From the NCBI RefSeq assembly GCF_029222925.1, contig NZ_JARHUI010000005.1, positions 186,001 to 250,000 on the forward strand: DNA of 64,000 nucleotides. Direction: 5' to 3'. The notes under the pieces were generated by a model. That model was not told where the DNA came from. It did no database searches and saw only the letters and a list, made by a program, of their open reading frames with translations. The stretch is from Algoriphagus sp. CAU 1675. Lineage in GTDB: Bacteria > Bacteroidota > Bacteroidia > Cytophagales > Cyclobacteriaceae. Below, in pieces: positions 7,077 to 16,685 of this stretch. The position numbers and the translations under genes were made by a program. How positions within the stretch are numbered: the stretch's first letter is position 1; the number at the start of each line of letters is the position of its first letter.

Positions 7077-9596
7077 TTAAAGCCTTTCGGCTACTACAAT
7101 TGTCTTCTTTATGGTTCGGAGCTCTCCATCTAGGTTATATAGCTCAACCAACAATATATAATAACCCGGCCGTACTTTTTTGCCGGCACCATCAGTCCCT
7201 GTCCAAGTGAAAAAACCCTCTGTTCCCAGAATTTCATTTTGAGCCAAGGCCTGCACCAATCTTCCTCCCAAATCATATATCCTAAATGAGCCAACCCATC
7301 CATTTTGTCCCAATTGGTACCGGATGGCCGCAAACGTATTCCCATTACTACCCTCTGGATCAAATATACCCGGATCAATTTGTATCAGTTCCCCTTCAAA
7401 CTCCCCGGGAATCAGTTGGGAATTTTTCCTCCCTGGGGTAGCATACTCCTCCACACCGGATGCCGAATGCCAGTTGGATGGAATATCCGCAGAGGTTTCT
7501 GTAGAAATCCTTTCTAAGGAAACCCCCTTGGGATCCCTCAACAAGGGATGATGCAAGTCTTCGGAGTAAGCAAATGATTCAGAGATTTGAGTATCGGAAT
7601 CCAACAAGACCACTGTACCACCCGCTATGGGATAACTGGGAAGAGATGGTAGAATATGGAAGTTTGCTGAAGAAGATTTGGGATACTCCAATTGTAACCT
7701 TCCTCCATCCGTGGTGATCACCAAATACTGGCCAGGTGCCAGGACTAAGCCTTTGTCCGACAATTTTCTAATCTGATCCGGGAATCCCATTTCGTTCCTA
7801 TTGGCCAAAGCCCAGTCCCCAATTTCAAGATGCTTCTCAGTGGGATTGTATAGTTCCACGAATTTGGGGCTTCCACTTCTGGGATTGAAAAGCAATTCAT
7901 TAATCAAAATCTCTCCGGACCTCGCCACTGTTGGGCGGATGATCTCAAAAGGATCATCCTGTTCCAAAAGATTACCGGAACAGTCACTCAAATCGGAAAG
8001 CTGAAGTAAAACCAATTCGTTTTCAGAAAAGGGAATGGTAAAGTATAGCTGAGCCTGACTCTGTAAAACCTGGACAGAATCCAGCCCCACTTCAATGGAA
8101 AAGGTGAAATTTTCCAGGCTTATATCCTGGGAAATAGGTTCAGAAAAATCCAATATCATTAAAGTGTCAGACAAAAAACGATAAGCCAGCAGCTCAGGAC
8201 CTTTTAGATCGGGAGTATCATCAAAAATGGAGTTTTGTCTACCGGGTGTCCCCCTATTCGGATCAAATGAAGCTTTTAGAAGACCAGACTGATCACAGGA
8301 AAAATAGGGATTAACCACCTCGAGACTGTATCCACCGCCACTCAATTCACTTGATCCCCATGATGAAGTAGTATAATTCAAGCGGTCAATCAATTTGCCC
8401 TGATCATCCCTCAGTAACACTTCATCCCCTGAATTCAATAAAGTAGGCCATGAGCTTAAGCCGAGGACAGCACCAAATTCTTCCAACAAACCTATTTGAC
8501 TTTCTGGAGCCAAAATCAGGAACTCCCCGGGATTGAGCCAGCGATCCCCAAGCAAAGTACCGCTTCGGGAGTTGGACAAGTTCAGGCCTTCCAATCGAAA
8601 TGGATAAGCTCCGGTATGAAACAATTCAATGTATTCAACATTGGGCAAGGGATTCTCAGCCCTAGGGGATGGCATCAGCTCATTAATTACCAAAGCCTTT
8701 GCTGGGATCAAGCTTGGATCAGAAAATTCAAAATTCAAGATCGTGTCTTTCAGAAAATTCCCAGCCAAATCCGGAATTTGTTTCACTTCCAGTTGATATG
8801 ATTTTCCAGTTACTAACATCTCCCCAAAACGAAGTAAAACCAAGGAGCCGGATTTTAAGATTGCTTGTTCCGGCTCCATTCCGTCTAGCTTGTAATTCAG
8901 TTGGATTTGGGAAAAAACCGGGTCTATTGCTTCGGTAAATTGAAGTTCCACTTCCATTGCATCAAAACCTCTTACCCAACTTACTTGGGGAAGTACCAAA
9001 TCCTCCTCAAATTCCCCAAATTCAAAATCATCCATAATCCATCTGGCACAGGTCCCCGAACCCGGACCATAGCGGATTTCCAATTTGAAAAAGAGGGATT
9101 CCGAGCTTTGAAAAGAAGAAGGAACAGGGATTTCAAATTTCTTATACTCCCCATTTTCATTTGGAAACTCGCTTTCAGATCCAAGGAGTACAGCTTCCGT
9201 AAATGTCCCTTCCAAGCTTTCAGCCCAAGAATAATAAACCAAGGCAGGACGATTTCCAGTCCCGTTTTGAAAGGTTTTAGCCCAGAAAACCAACTTTGGA
9301 TTTTGAAAGTCACTTGGATTCAAGCTGACGAACAGTTCCCCATCAAAGGTTGATATTGGCTGCACAGCTAAAGCCCTGCTCCCGTCTTTTCCTTGGGAAT
9401 TCAATTGAAAAATCCGGGAGGAAGTACTCCTAACCTGATTGCCCTTCCAACCTGGAAGAAATTCTTCAGGATAACTGAGAATTTCGAAATCAGACTCAAA
9501 ATCCTGCCGATAATTTTGGCCAACAGCAATCTGAGCCAGACCTAAAAAAAAGTACAGCAACGAGAATGAATAGATTTTAAAAAAGAAGCCAATCAC
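7077..9596 (-). CDS. Large secreted lamin-tail-domain protein with sorting-type C-terminus
   Basis: An 839-residue protein with an N-terminal signal peptide ending near residue 27. In order: a beta-sandwich region (about 30-200) resembling a carbohydrate-binding or anchor module; an SbsA-like Ig domain (about 205-290, with FTEAIDP); a lamin-tail domain (about 300-410, LVINELMPSPR); a second Ig-like region (470-555); a second lamin-tail domain (565-690, ILINELLFNPRSGSPKFVEL); and a C-terminal FlgD/type IX sorting-like domain (745-839, IYDLGGRLVQ, GYYILLVEL). That tail suggests export by the type IX system, whose components PorT and a PorE-like protein are also in this window. No catalytic domain is evident; a surface or adhesive role is inference. 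Confidence 0.82.
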   Translation of the reverse strand: MIGFFFKIYSFSLLYFFLGLAQIAVGQNYRQDFESDFEILSYPEEFLPGWKGNQVRSTSSRIFQLNSQGKDGSRALAVQPISTFDGELFVSLNPSDFQNPKLVFWAKTFQNGTGNRPALVYYSWAESLEGTFTEAVLLGSESEFPNENGEYKKFEIPVPSSFQSSESLFFKLEIRYGPGSGTCARWIMDDFEFGEFEEDLVLPQVSWVRGFDAMEVELQFTEAIDPVFSQIQLNYKLDGMEPEQAILKSGSLVLLRFGEMLVTGKSYQLEVKQIPDLAGNFLKDTILNFEFSDPSLIPAKALVINELMPSPRAENPLPNVEYIELFHTGAYPFRLEGLNLSNSRSGTLLGDRWLNPGEFLILAPESQIGLLEEFGAVLGLSSWPTLLNSGDEVLLRDDQGKLIDRLNYTTSSWGSSELSGGGYSLEVVNPYFSCDQSGLLKASFDPNRGTPGRQNSIFDDTPDLKGPELLAYRFLSDTLMILDFSEPISQDISLENFTFSIEVGLDSVQVLQSQAQLYFTIPFSENELVLLQLSDLSDCSGNLLEQDDPFEIIRPTVARSGEILINELLFNPRSGSPKFVELYNPTEKHLEIGDWALANRNEMGFPDQIRKLSDKGLVLAPGQYLVITTDGGRLQLEYPKSSSANFHILPSLPSYPIAGGTVVLLDSDTQISESFAYSEDLHHPLLRDPKGVSLERISTETSADIPSNWHSASGVEEYATPGRKNSQLIPGEFEGELIQIDPGIFDPEGSNGNTFAAIRYQLGQNGWVGSFRIYDLGGRLVQALAQNEILGTEGFFTWTGTDGAGKKVRPGYYILLVELYNLDGELRTIKKTIVVAERL

Positions 9597-9722
9597 AAAA
9601 AATGAATTAAAAAACCTTACCTAAATATATAAAAGAATTGAGAATTTTTAACGCCTCCTGCCAAAATCAGAAATTCCCCTATATTTTTTCTCAGATTATC
9701 CTGAAAATGAATGCTTAGCCCT

Positions 9723-9730
9723 TACTTTTG
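9723..9730 (+). promoter_or_regulatory. -7 box upstream of asd
   Basis: TACTTTTG matches TAnnTTTG and lies 30 bases before the asd ATG. It overlaps a possible TTG start, supporting the ATG at 9761. The -33 element is not clear. Confidence 0.55.
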
Positions 9731-9760
9731 CATTCCGAATCAGTTAACCTATTAAAACTA

Positions 9761-10750
9761 ATGAAATTAGCAGTGGTTGGAGCCACCGGACTGGTAGGCT
9801 CAGAAATTCTCGAAGTGCTTGATGAGCACAACTTCCCTTATGACGAACTTCTTTTGGTTGCCTCTGAGCGATCAGTAGGCAAACAAATTGAGTATAAAGG
9901 AAAAAAATATACGGTAATAGGTTTAGCGGATGCTGTTTCCCAGAAACCTGATGTAGCAATCTTCTCCGCAGGAGGAAGCACTTCTTTGGAGTGGGCACCA
10001 AAATTTGCTGAAGTAGGCACCATTGTAATCGACAACTCCTCTGCTTGGAGAATGGATCCCAGCAAAAAATTGGTGGTTCCGGAGATTAATGCAAAAGAAC
10101 TCACCAAAGAAGATAAGATTATAGCAAACCCCAACTGCTCCACTATTCAGATGGTGTTGGCATTGGAGCCTTTGCGCCAGCGATATGGCATCAAAAGAAT
10201 TGTGGTTTCTACCTATCAGTCTGTAACAGGAACCGGAAAGGCTGCTGTAGATCAAATGATGGCGGAGCGTGCCGGAGAAACCCCTGAAATGGTTTATCCT
10301 CACAAGATTGATATGAACGTTCTTCCCCATATCGATGTATTTCAGCCAAACGGCTACACGAAGGAGGAAATGAAGATGATCAATGAAACCAAAAAAATCT
10401 TCTCTGACGACACGATCCAGGTAACTGCCACCACAGTTAGAATCCCTACCATGGGTGGACACTCTGAATCAGTTAACGTGGAATTCAAAGAGGATTTTGA
10501 TCTGGATGAGGTGAGAAAATTACTTGCCGAAACTCCAGGTGTAGTTGTTCAGGACGATCCTGCCAACTTCCTTTATCCCATGCCGATTACAGCTCATAAA
10601 AAGGACGAGGTATTTGTAGGAAGGCTGAGAAGAGACGAATCACAGGGGAACACCCTCAACATGTGGATCGTAGCTGATAACTTGAGAAAAGGAGCTGCAA
10701 CCAATGCCGTTCAGATCGCGGAATACGTGGTTGCAAATGGCCTAGTATAA
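9761..10750 (+). CDS. asd: Aspartate-semialdehyde dehydrogenase
   Basis: Reduces aspartyl phosphate to aspartate semialdehyde with NADPH, the branch point to lysine/diaminopimelate, threonine and methionine. The 329-residue product opens with the nucleotide loop GATGLVGSE (8-15). The catalytic Cys126 is in NPNCSTIQM and the catalytic base His234 is in MGGHSES. Length is normal. An in-frame TTG at 9728 lies in the promoter box, so the ATG at 9761 is the start. The stop codon overlaps the next start by one base (TAATG), so the methyltransferase gene is translationally coupled to it. Confidence 0.96.
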   Translation: MKLAVVGATGLVGSEILEVLDEHNFPYDELLLVASERSVGKQIEYKGKKYTVIGLADAVSQKPDVAIFSAGGSTSLEWAPKFAEVGTIVIDNSSAWRMDPSKKLVVPEINAKELTKEDKIIANPNCSTIQMVLALEPLRQRYGIKRIVVSTYQSVTGTGKAAVDQMMAERAGETPEMVYPHKIDMNVLPHIDVFQPNGYTKEEMKMINETKKIFSDDTIQVTATTVRIPTMGGHSESVNVEFKEDFDLDEVRKLLAETPGVVVQDDPANFLYPMPITAHKKDEVFVGRLRRDESQGNTLNMWIVADNLRKGAATNAVQIAEYVVANGLV

Positions 10751-11937
10751 TGCATATCAGCGATTTTCATAGCGCTGAATTCCAACAATTTGTGCAGGAT
10801 CATCTTCAGGAAGATCCTGCACTTTTACTTTTAAAATATCAGGGAAAAGTCAATTTTGAGCTGAAAGCAGCCGTACAGCAAATTGCTGCCAGACAAAAGG
10901 TTGCCAAAAAATTGCCGGAATGGACAGGAAACCCGGCCATAATCTACCCTGCCTCGATTTCCCTGGAGCAGTGTTCTTCAGAAGAAACTGCCAAATTCAA
11001 AGCAGAGGGAGAATCGGGTAAGCTAATGATCGATCTTACAGGAGGATTTGGAGTAGACGCCTATTTCTTATCAAAAGGTTTTGAAAAGGCAGTTTATTGC
11101 GAGCAGCAGGAGGAACTTTTTCAGATTTCCAGCTTTAACCTTAAACAATTAGCCCCTGGGAAATTTGAGTTTTATCAGGGAGACGGACTGGCACTTTTAA
11201 AAGAGACTAAACTCCATTTTGACCTCATTTATGCCGATCCTGCCCGTCGCGGAAAAGGAAATCAAAAGCTCTACAAAATTCAGGATTGTGAGCCAGATTT
11301 GGTTTCAGCTTGGGATTTGTTAACTCTAAAATCAGATCGGATTCTCCTGAAATATTCACCAATGCTGGATATTTCCCAAGCCTTGGAAGAGATTCCGGCA
11401 ATCCAGAGAATCACGGTATTATCTGTTAAAAACGAAGTAAAGGAATTGCTTCTTCATTGGGACAAGCAAGCAATAAATCAAAGCCCGCAGATAACGGTCC
11501 AGGATCTAGGAAGTAACATGCCTGAATTTTCCTTTTCCACTGAGGAGGAAGAACAAGCATTATCGGAATTTGGGGAGGCAGAAAAATACTTGATTGAACC
11601 TCTGAGTGGTATCTTAAAAGCCGGCGCATTTAAATTATTTGGGAAGCGGTTTGGCTTGAAAAAACTGGAGAAAAACAGCCATCTCTATACCTCCTTCGAA
11701 ACCCCAAAGAATATTCCGGGAAGAGTATTCGAAATCTTGGAAGAAATACCGCCGAAAAAGCAGGAACTCAAAAAGCGCTTCCCCAATGGGAAAGCCAATG
11801 TACTTACCAGAAATTACGCCTCTGGATCTGAGGAATTGAAAAAGAAATTCGGTTTGAAAGACGGAGGTGAGGACTATTTGATCGGCACAAAAACCCAAAG
11901 CGGGTTTAAGATTTTTTGGTGCAAAAGGGTAAAATAA
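10750..11937 (+). CDS. Class I SAM-dependent methyltransferase with THUMP-like tail
   Basis: A 395-residue protein. The SAM-binding motif I DLTGGFGVDAYFLS is at about residues 95-108 and motif IV DLIYADPARRGKG at about 158-170. The last third (IEPLSGILKAGAFKLFGKRFGL, then a basic segment) matches the THUMP-like domain found at the C-terminus of a Bacteroidota methyltransferase family. A nucleic-acid, probably RNA, substrate is likely from that domain but is not proven. Its start overlaps the asd stop by one base, although no shared pathway is evident. Confidence 0.8.
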   Translation: MHISDFHSAEFQQFVQDHLQEDPALLLLKYQGKVNFELKAAVQQIAARQKVAKKLPEWTGNPAIIYPASISLEQCSSEETAKFKAEGESGKLMIDLTGGFGVDAYFLSKGFEKAVYCEQQEELFQISSFNLKQLAPGKFEFYQGDGLALLKETKLHFDLIYADPARRGKGNQKLYKIQDCEPDLVSAWDLLTLKSDRILLKYSPMLDISQALEEIPAIQRITVLSVKNEVKELLLHWDKQAINQSPQITVQDLGSNMPEFSFSTEEEEQALSEFGEAEKYLIEPLSGILKAGAFKLFGKRFGLKKLEKNSHLYTSFETPKNIPGRVFEILEEIPPKKQELKKRFPNGKANVLTRNYASGSEELKKKFGLKDGGEDYLIGTKTQSGFKIFWCKRVK

Positions 11938-11964
11938 AAAAAGTGAAGGATTACTCCTTCACTT
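11931..11964 (-). terminator. Terminator overlapping the 3' end of the DUF4834 gene
   Basis: Ten-base stem AAGTGAAGGA/TCCTTCACTT (11941-11950 with 11955-11964). On the minus strand it leads into TTTTTTATTTT. The stop codon of the minus-strand gene (11951-11953) falls in the loop, and the last codons form the stem. It may also block read-through from the convergent methyltransferase gene. Confidence 0.85.
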
Positions 11965-12208
11965 CTTCATAGTCTACATATTCTCCGCCTTGGATATCCT
12001 TGTGGCGTTTTTCCTTATGTTCTTTAGGGATAAAGTCCACATTCACTTCTTCTTTTGGTCTTGAACTAGACTGACGGGCTCTTTGCTGCTCACGCTCCAT
12101 TTCTGCTACCTGCTGGGCGAATCTCGCCAACTTGGTTCTAAGAAAATACCGGATCAACTGGCCCAAAAGCCATCCAACACCTAAAATTATTACAAGAAAT
12201 TTTACCAA
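11951..12208 (-). CDS. DUF4834 family small membrane protein
   Basis: An 85-residue protein with one N-terminal membrane segment (FLVIILGVGWLLGQLI) followed by a charged cytoplasmic tail. The conserved end, GGEYVDYEEVKE, together with VDFIPKEHKEK matches DUF4834, a Bacteroidota family of unknown function. It lies 24 bases downstream of carB in the same direction and is probably on the same transcript. Its final codons are part of the terminator hairpin. Confidence 0.8.
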   Translation of the reverse strand: MVKFLVIILGVGWLLGQLIRYFLRTKLARFAQQVAEMEREQQRARQSSSRPKEEVNVDFIPKEHKEKRHKDIQGGEYVDYEEVKE

Positions 12209-12232
12209 AACGGATTAGATTTTTATTCGAAA

Positions 12233-15052
12233 TTACCTGCTCAGGTATAAGTTACGCTCAGCATAGATTTTCAAGAAATAATCATCCATCAGATCATCGA
12301 TAAAATAGATCGCTTCTCCGGTGGATTTCATTTCAGGACCGAGCTCCTTATTCACATTCGGGAATTTGTGGAATGAGAAAACAGGCTCTTTGATTGCATA
12401 ACCCTTTTTCACAGGTTTGAATTCAAAATCCGTCACTTTTTTCTCTCCAAGCATCACCTTAGTCGCATAATTCACATAAGGTTCCTGGTAGGCCTTACAG
12501 ATAAAAGGTACGGTTCGCGAAGCTCGTGGGTTTGCCTCGATCACATAAACCTTATCGTTTTTGATCGCAAACTGGATATTGATCAAACCTACAGTTTTCA
12601 AAGCCAAAGCGATTTTCTCTGTATAAGTTTCGATTTGTCGGATTACCAAGTCACCCAAGTTATAGGGAGGTAGAACTGCATAGGAATCTCCAGAGTGGAT
12701 ACCTGCTGGCTCAATGTGCTGCATGATACCGATGATGTAGACATTTTCTCCATCACAAATGGCATCAGCCTCTGCCTCAATCGCTCCTTCCAGGAAGTGG
12801 TCTAGCAAGATTTCATTGTTCGGGATATCCTTCAGCACGTTCACTACATGCTCTTCAAGCTCCTTCTCATTGATTACAATCTTCATACCCTGACCACCCA
12901 ATACATAGCTTGGACGAACCAAAAGCGGGAAGCCAATGGTTTTACAAAGCTCCAATGCCTCATCGGTATTGTGAATCGTACCGAATTCTGGATAAGGAAC
13001 ATTGTTTTCTTTCAAAAGCGTGGAGAACAAGCCTCTGTCCTCTGCAAGATCCAAAGCCTCAAAGCTGGTTCCGATGATCTTGATTCCGTATTTGGAAAGC
13101 TTTTCAGCCAATTTCAAAGCTGTCTGCCCTCCCAACTGCACGATTACACCTTCAGGCTTTTCATGCAGGATGATTTCATAAATATGCTCCCAGAATACCG
13201 GTTCAAAGTACAACTTGTCCGCGATATCAAAGTCTGTGGATACAGTCTCCGGGTTACAGTTGATCATGATGGTTTCATAGCCGCATTCCTTTGCAGCCAG
13301 TACGCCATGCACACAGGAATAGTCAAACTCAATCCCTTGGCCCACACGGTTAGGTCCAGAACCTAGCACGACTATTTTTTTGCGGTCTGATTGCTTGGAT
13401 TCGTTTTCCTCACCGAAGGAAGAATAATAGTAAGGAGTCTGGGCTTCAAATTCCGCAGCACAGGTATCCACGAGTTTATACACCCGCTTGATCCCCATTT
13501 CTTCATAGCGCTTATTGAATACCTCACTTTCCATACATCCCAGCAAATGGGCAATTTGACGGTCTGCATACCCTTTTTTCTTGGCAAGATCCATCAATTC
13601 AAATGGAATGGTATTGATGTCGAATTTCTCGATTTCTGCTTCTAAGTGAATCAATTCCTCGATTTGCTTGAGGAACCATTTGTCGATTTTAGTCAAGTCA
13701 TGGATAGTCCTGAAGGAAATACCCAGCTTGAACGCATCATATACATGGAAAAGCCTGTTCCAGCTTGGGTTTGCCAGAGAGTACAGAATCTTTTCCTGAT
13801 CTCTAAGTTCTTTTCCATCTGCTCCCAATCCGTTTCTCTTGATTTCCAGAGATTGACAGGCTTTTTGCAGCGCTTCCTGGAAGTTTCTACCAATACCCAT
13901 AACCTCACCCACAGCTTTCATGGATAGTCCCAGTCTACGGTCAGAGCCTTTGAACTTGTCAAAGTTCCAACGTGGGATCTTCACGATCACATAGTCAATG
14001 GAAGGTTCGAAATATGCAGAGGTAGTTCCGGTAATGGAGTTGGACAATTCATCCAGATTATAACCTACGGCCAATTTCGCCGCAACTTTTGCAATTGGAT
14101 AACCAGTTGCCTTGGAGGCTAGGGCTGAAGAACGGGATACCCTTGGGTTGATTTCAATCCCGATGATCTCCTGGTTGTCGGGGCTCACCGCAAACTGTAC
14201 GTTACATCCTCCGGCAAAATTCCCGATGCTGTTCATCATGGTGATCGCATAATTTCTCATGCGCTGATAGACTGTATCAGGAAGTGTCATGGCAGGAGCA
14301 ACCGTGATGGAATCTCCGGTATGCACTCCCATTGGATCGAAATTTTCGATGGAACAGATCACGATCATGTTGCCGATATTGTCACGCATGACTTCCAGCT
14401 CGTACTCTTTCCACCCTAGGATACTTTGTTCGATCAGAACCTCATGCACTGGAGATGCCTGAAGGCCTGCGCTGAGGTATTTTTCAAAATCCTCGGCTTT
14501 TTCAACAAAAGCTCCACCTGCACCACCAAGGGTGTAGGATGCACGGATAATCAGTGGAAATCCGATTTCCTGTGCGATTTCTTTACCCTGAAGGAATGAA
14601 GTAGCGGTAGCCCCTTTACAGACACCGACTCCGATTTTTTCCATCAGTTCCTTGAATTTCTCGCGGTTTTCAGCGGTATCTATCGCGTCAATATCCACCC
14701 CGATCATTCGGACGCCAAAAGCGCTCCAAATCCCGGCTTTATCACAATCAATCGCAAGATTCAAGGCTGTCTGTCCACCCATGGTGGGTAAAACCGCATC
14801 GATATCGGGATGATCGTTAAGGATTTTTTTGATGGATTTCTTTTCCAGAGGAAGCAGGTACACGTTGTCTGCGGTCACTGGATCTGTCATGATCGTAGCC
14901 GGGTTGGAATTGATCAGAGTCACAGTGATTCCTTCTTCACGAAGGGAGCGTGCAGCCTGAGAACCTGAATAATCAAATTCGCAAGCTTGACCGATGACAA
15001 TGGGACCTGAACCAATGATGAGAACGTGCTTGATGCTACTGTCTTTAGGCAT
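12233..15052 (-). CDS. carB: Carbamoyl-phosphate synthase large subunit, short form
   Basis: Makes carbamoyl phosphate from bicarbonate, ammonia and two ATP for pyrimidine and arginine synthesis. The protein has the two homologous ATP-grasp halves: GSGPIVIGQACEFDYSG near residue 13, FPLIIRASYTLGGAGGAFVE near 165, and in the second half GSGPNRVGQGIEFDYS and FPLLVRPSYVLGGQGM, with the oligomerisation domain between. At 939 residues it is about 130 shorter than the enterobacterial enzyme: it ends soon after LGPEMKSTGEAIYFIDDL, so the methylglyoxal-synthase-like allosteric domain is missing. Short forms of this kind are known in Bacteroidota. carA is not in the window. Confidence 0.96.
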   Translation of the reverse strand: MPKDSSIKHVLIIGSGPIVIGQACEFDYSGSQAARSLREEGITVTLINSNPATIMTDPVTADNVYLLPLEKKSIKKILNDHPDIDAVLPTMGGQTALNLAIDCDKAGIWSAFGVRMIGVDIDAIDTAENREKFKELMEKIGVGVCKGATATSFLQGKEIAQEIGFPLIIRASYTLGGAGGAFVEKAEDFEKYLSAGLQASPVHEVLIEQSILGWKEYELEVMRDNIGNMIVICSIENFDPMGVHTGDSITVAPAMTLPDTVYQRMRNYAITMMNSIGNFAGGCNVQFAVSPDNQEIIGIEINPRVSRSSALASKATGYPIAKVAAKLAVGYNLDELSNSITGTTSAYFEPSIDYVIVKIPRWNFDKFKGSDRRLGLSMKAVGEVMGIGRNFQEALQKACQSLEIKRNGLGADGKELRDQEKILYSLANPSWNRLFHVYDAFKLGISFRTIHDLTKIDKWFLKQIEELIHLEAEIEKFDINTIPFELMDLAKKKGYADRQIAHLLGCMESEVFNKRYEEMGIKRVYKLVDTCAAEFEAQTPYYYSSFGEENESKQSDRKKIVVLGSGPNRVGQGIEFDYSCVHGVLAAKECGYETIMINCNPETVSTDFDIADKLYFEPVFWEHIYEIILHEKPEGVIVQLGGQTALKLAEKLSKYGIKIIGTSFEALDLAEDRGLFSTLLKENNVPYPEFGTIHNTDEALELCKTIGFPLLVRPSYVLGGQGMKIVINEKELEEHVVNVLKDIPNNEILLDHFLEGAIEAEADAICDGENVYIIGIMQHIEPAGIHSGDSYAVLPPYNLGDLVIRQIETYTEKIALALKTVGLINIQFAIKNDKVYVIEANPRASRTVPFICKAYQEPYVNYATKVMLGEKKVTDFEFKPVKKGYAIKEPVFSFHKFPNVNKELGPEMKSTGEAIYFIDDLMDDYFLKIYAERNLYLSR

Positions 15053-15099
15053 TAGAGAGGGAGGTTGAAGAGAATATTTTACTTAAGTCCAAATTGGGG

Positions 15100-15107
15100 C
15101 AAAATTA
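15100..15107 (-). promoter_or_regulatory. -7 box upstream of carB
   Basis: TAATTTTG on the minus strand matches TAnnTTTG and lies 47 bases before the carB start. The -33 region is poor. A ten-base direct repeat (15085-15094 and 15145-15154) flanks the box and might be regulatory. Confidence 0.5.
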
Positions 15108-15217
15108 TAAAAATATTCCGAAGGGGCACGGTAAAGTTTCAATAAAGTCCAAATCCGGAATTAAATCCGAAACCAAAGGAATTAGCAGTCAATCAGAGAA
15201 TTACAATTCAAACACTC

Positions 15218-15514
15218 CTATTTCCTGAAAACAAACCAAAGAAAAGCCAGTATTCCAGTCAAAAACAAGCCAAAACCATAACCCACCATTTTTTTCCTCT
15301 TCTTTTGATCCTCTTCTGTCAACTCACGGATCCGACCTTCTTTTTTATACTTTTCTTCCAAGGCAACCCCTATGGATACACCAATTGCTATACCTACCCC
15401 TGAAAAGGCGAAATTTCCAATGGAAATGCTATAAGCTATTCCTATTGGTATGCCTATTGCCATTCCAACTAAAATAAAATGTCCTTTTGGGTAGGTTTTA
15501 AGTTCGTTTTCCAT
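15218..15514 (-). CDS. Small glycine-rich membrane protein
   Basis: A 98-residue protein. Two Gly-rich hydrophobic segments (FILVGMAIGIPIGIAYSISIG and FSGVGIAIGVSIGVALE) have glycine-zipper spacing; a charged stretch (EEKYKKEGRIRELTEEDQKK) and a third membrane segment (GYGFGLFLTGILAFLWFVF) follow. I chose the ATG at 15514 over an upstream in-frame TTG. No named family is recognised; it is an inner-membrane protein of unknown function standing between carB and a GNAT gene. Confidence 0.65.
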   Translation of the reverse strand: MENELKTYPKGHFILVGMAIGIPIGIAYSISIGNFAFSGVGIAIGVSIGVALEEKYKKEGRIRELTEEDQKKRKKMVGYGFGLFLTGILAFLWFVFRK

Positions 15515-15587
15515 TGGTTTTCCGAATTGAATTGAAATCAAGTTACTGTTTTCCCAACATCATTTAGCTCTAAAGCCCCATGAAACC

Positions 15588-16076
15588 TCAGAGTTTAAAA
15601 AGCATTTCCAGCAATGGCACACCAAAGTTTCGGGATTTCATTTCACTGATTTTCCGGAAACCACAGCGTTCGTACAAACTGACCGCGGGATCCAGTCCTG
15701 AAGTGGTATACAAATAGGCTCCTTTGTATCCCACAGAATTGTAAAAATCCATCCATTCTTCAATGAGCTTTTTTCCAAGGCCCTGACCCCGGTATTCTTT
15801 TTGGAGAATAAAATATCTCAGTTGAGCCTGGGAATCCGCCCGATGCATGAGCAATAAAAACCCTATCATCTCCTCTCCTTTTTCAACCACCCAGACCCGG
15901 TCTCTTTTAGGATCATACTGTCTGTAAAATTCCAATAAGCTTTCCATCACATAGGCTTCAAACCCCAGTCCGAACCCATGCTCTTCAGAATAGATTTTTC
16001 CATGTAAAGCGGCTACCTGTCCCAAATCCCCGGGACGGAGTTCGTTTCGAATTGAAATCTGATCAAAAGTAGTCAT
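15588..16076 (-). CDS. GNAT-family N-acetyltransferase
   Basis: A 162-residue acetyltransferase of the GNAT fold. The acetyl-CoA loop is visible as EYRGQGLGKKLIEEW, preceded by the QLRYFILQ strand and followed by LYTTSGLDPAVSLYERCGFRKI. I chose the ATG at 16076 (MTTFDQISIRN) because the upstream in-frame extension overlaps a TAAATTTC promoter-like element and lacks family similarity. The substrate cannot be told; some Bacteroidota relatives are fused to MarR regulators, but this one stands alone. Confidence 0.85.
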   Translation of the reverse strand: MTTFDQISIRNELRPGDLGQVAALHGKIYSEEHGFGLGFEAYVMESLLEFYRQYDPKRDRVWVVEKGEEMIGFLLLMHRADSQAQLRYFILQKEYRGQGLGKKLIEEWMDFYNSVGYKGAYLYTTSGLDPAVSLYERCGFRKISEMKSRNFGVPLLEMLFKL

Positions 16077-16132
16077 ACAGAAATTTACAATTTTTGAAGG
16101 ACACAACCGGAATATGTCCTTGGCATCCAAAC

Positions 16133-16160
16133 AAAAAAACCGTCTTTACACAGACGGTTT
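16133..16160 (-). terminator. Terminator after the UPF0158-like gene
   Basis: Stem AAACCGTC/GACGGTTT (16137-16144 with 16153-16160), eight-base loop, followed by a T run on the minus strand. Confidence 0.85.
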
Positions 16161-16164
16161 CCTA

Positions 16165-16602
16165 TTAATCTTCTGAATAGTTAAAGCTATCTACTTGCTC
16201 TTTTACCCAATCCTGATATTTCATCTTGCGGTATTCTACCCAGTCATTTTTATACTTAGACTCATCAATCAGAAATTTGAAAGCCGTCATTGACTTGGGC
16301 TTGGTCAACGCGCTGACCAGTTCCTCAGCTAGATTTCTTTCCTTCACCTTTCGGTCTATAAAATCCTGCATGACTTGGTGTTCCTGAGCCGGCTCCATTT
16401 TCGTGAACTCAGCAAAATTGTTCGGATTATCCTCTATTTCATCCAGAATATCCTCTTCTTCCTCAGTGAGGTCATAATTAAAATAATCCTCATCATCTGG
16501 CATCTGATGAACCTTCTTTTTGTCCAGCTGGTAGAAGCAGACCATTCCTTTTAATAATTGGGTAGAGATGTGATCTACCTCTTTTTCTGTAAGCGAGAGC
16601 AT
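16165..16602 (-). CDS. UPF0158-like acidic protein
   Basis: A 145-residue, strongly acidic soluble protein. The order of features, an acidic stretch (TEEEEDILDEIEDNP), then EFTKMEPAQEHQVMQDFI, then a TAFKFLID segment and a final WVEYRKMKYQDWVKEQ, resembles the UPF0158 family, where the C-terminus reads like FKDxL...EWYxFRxxRxxExAxEWL. The similarity is partial, so the family call is tentative. Function unknown. It has its own terminator. Confidence 0.6.
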   Translation of the reverse strand: MLSLTEKEVDHISTQLLKGMVCFYQLDKKKVHQMPDDEDYFNYDLTEEEEDILDEIEDNPNNFAEFTKMEPAQEHQVMQDFIDRKVKERNLAEELVSALTKPKSMTAFKFLIDESKYKNDWVEYRKMKYQDWVKEQVDSFNYSED

Positions 16603-16685
16603 TGGTGGTTTAGAAAATTTTTGGAAAAATAATCAAAGTCAATATTTCCTCAAATTGTTTTGAGTAAAGCATTTACAGGGTCTTT

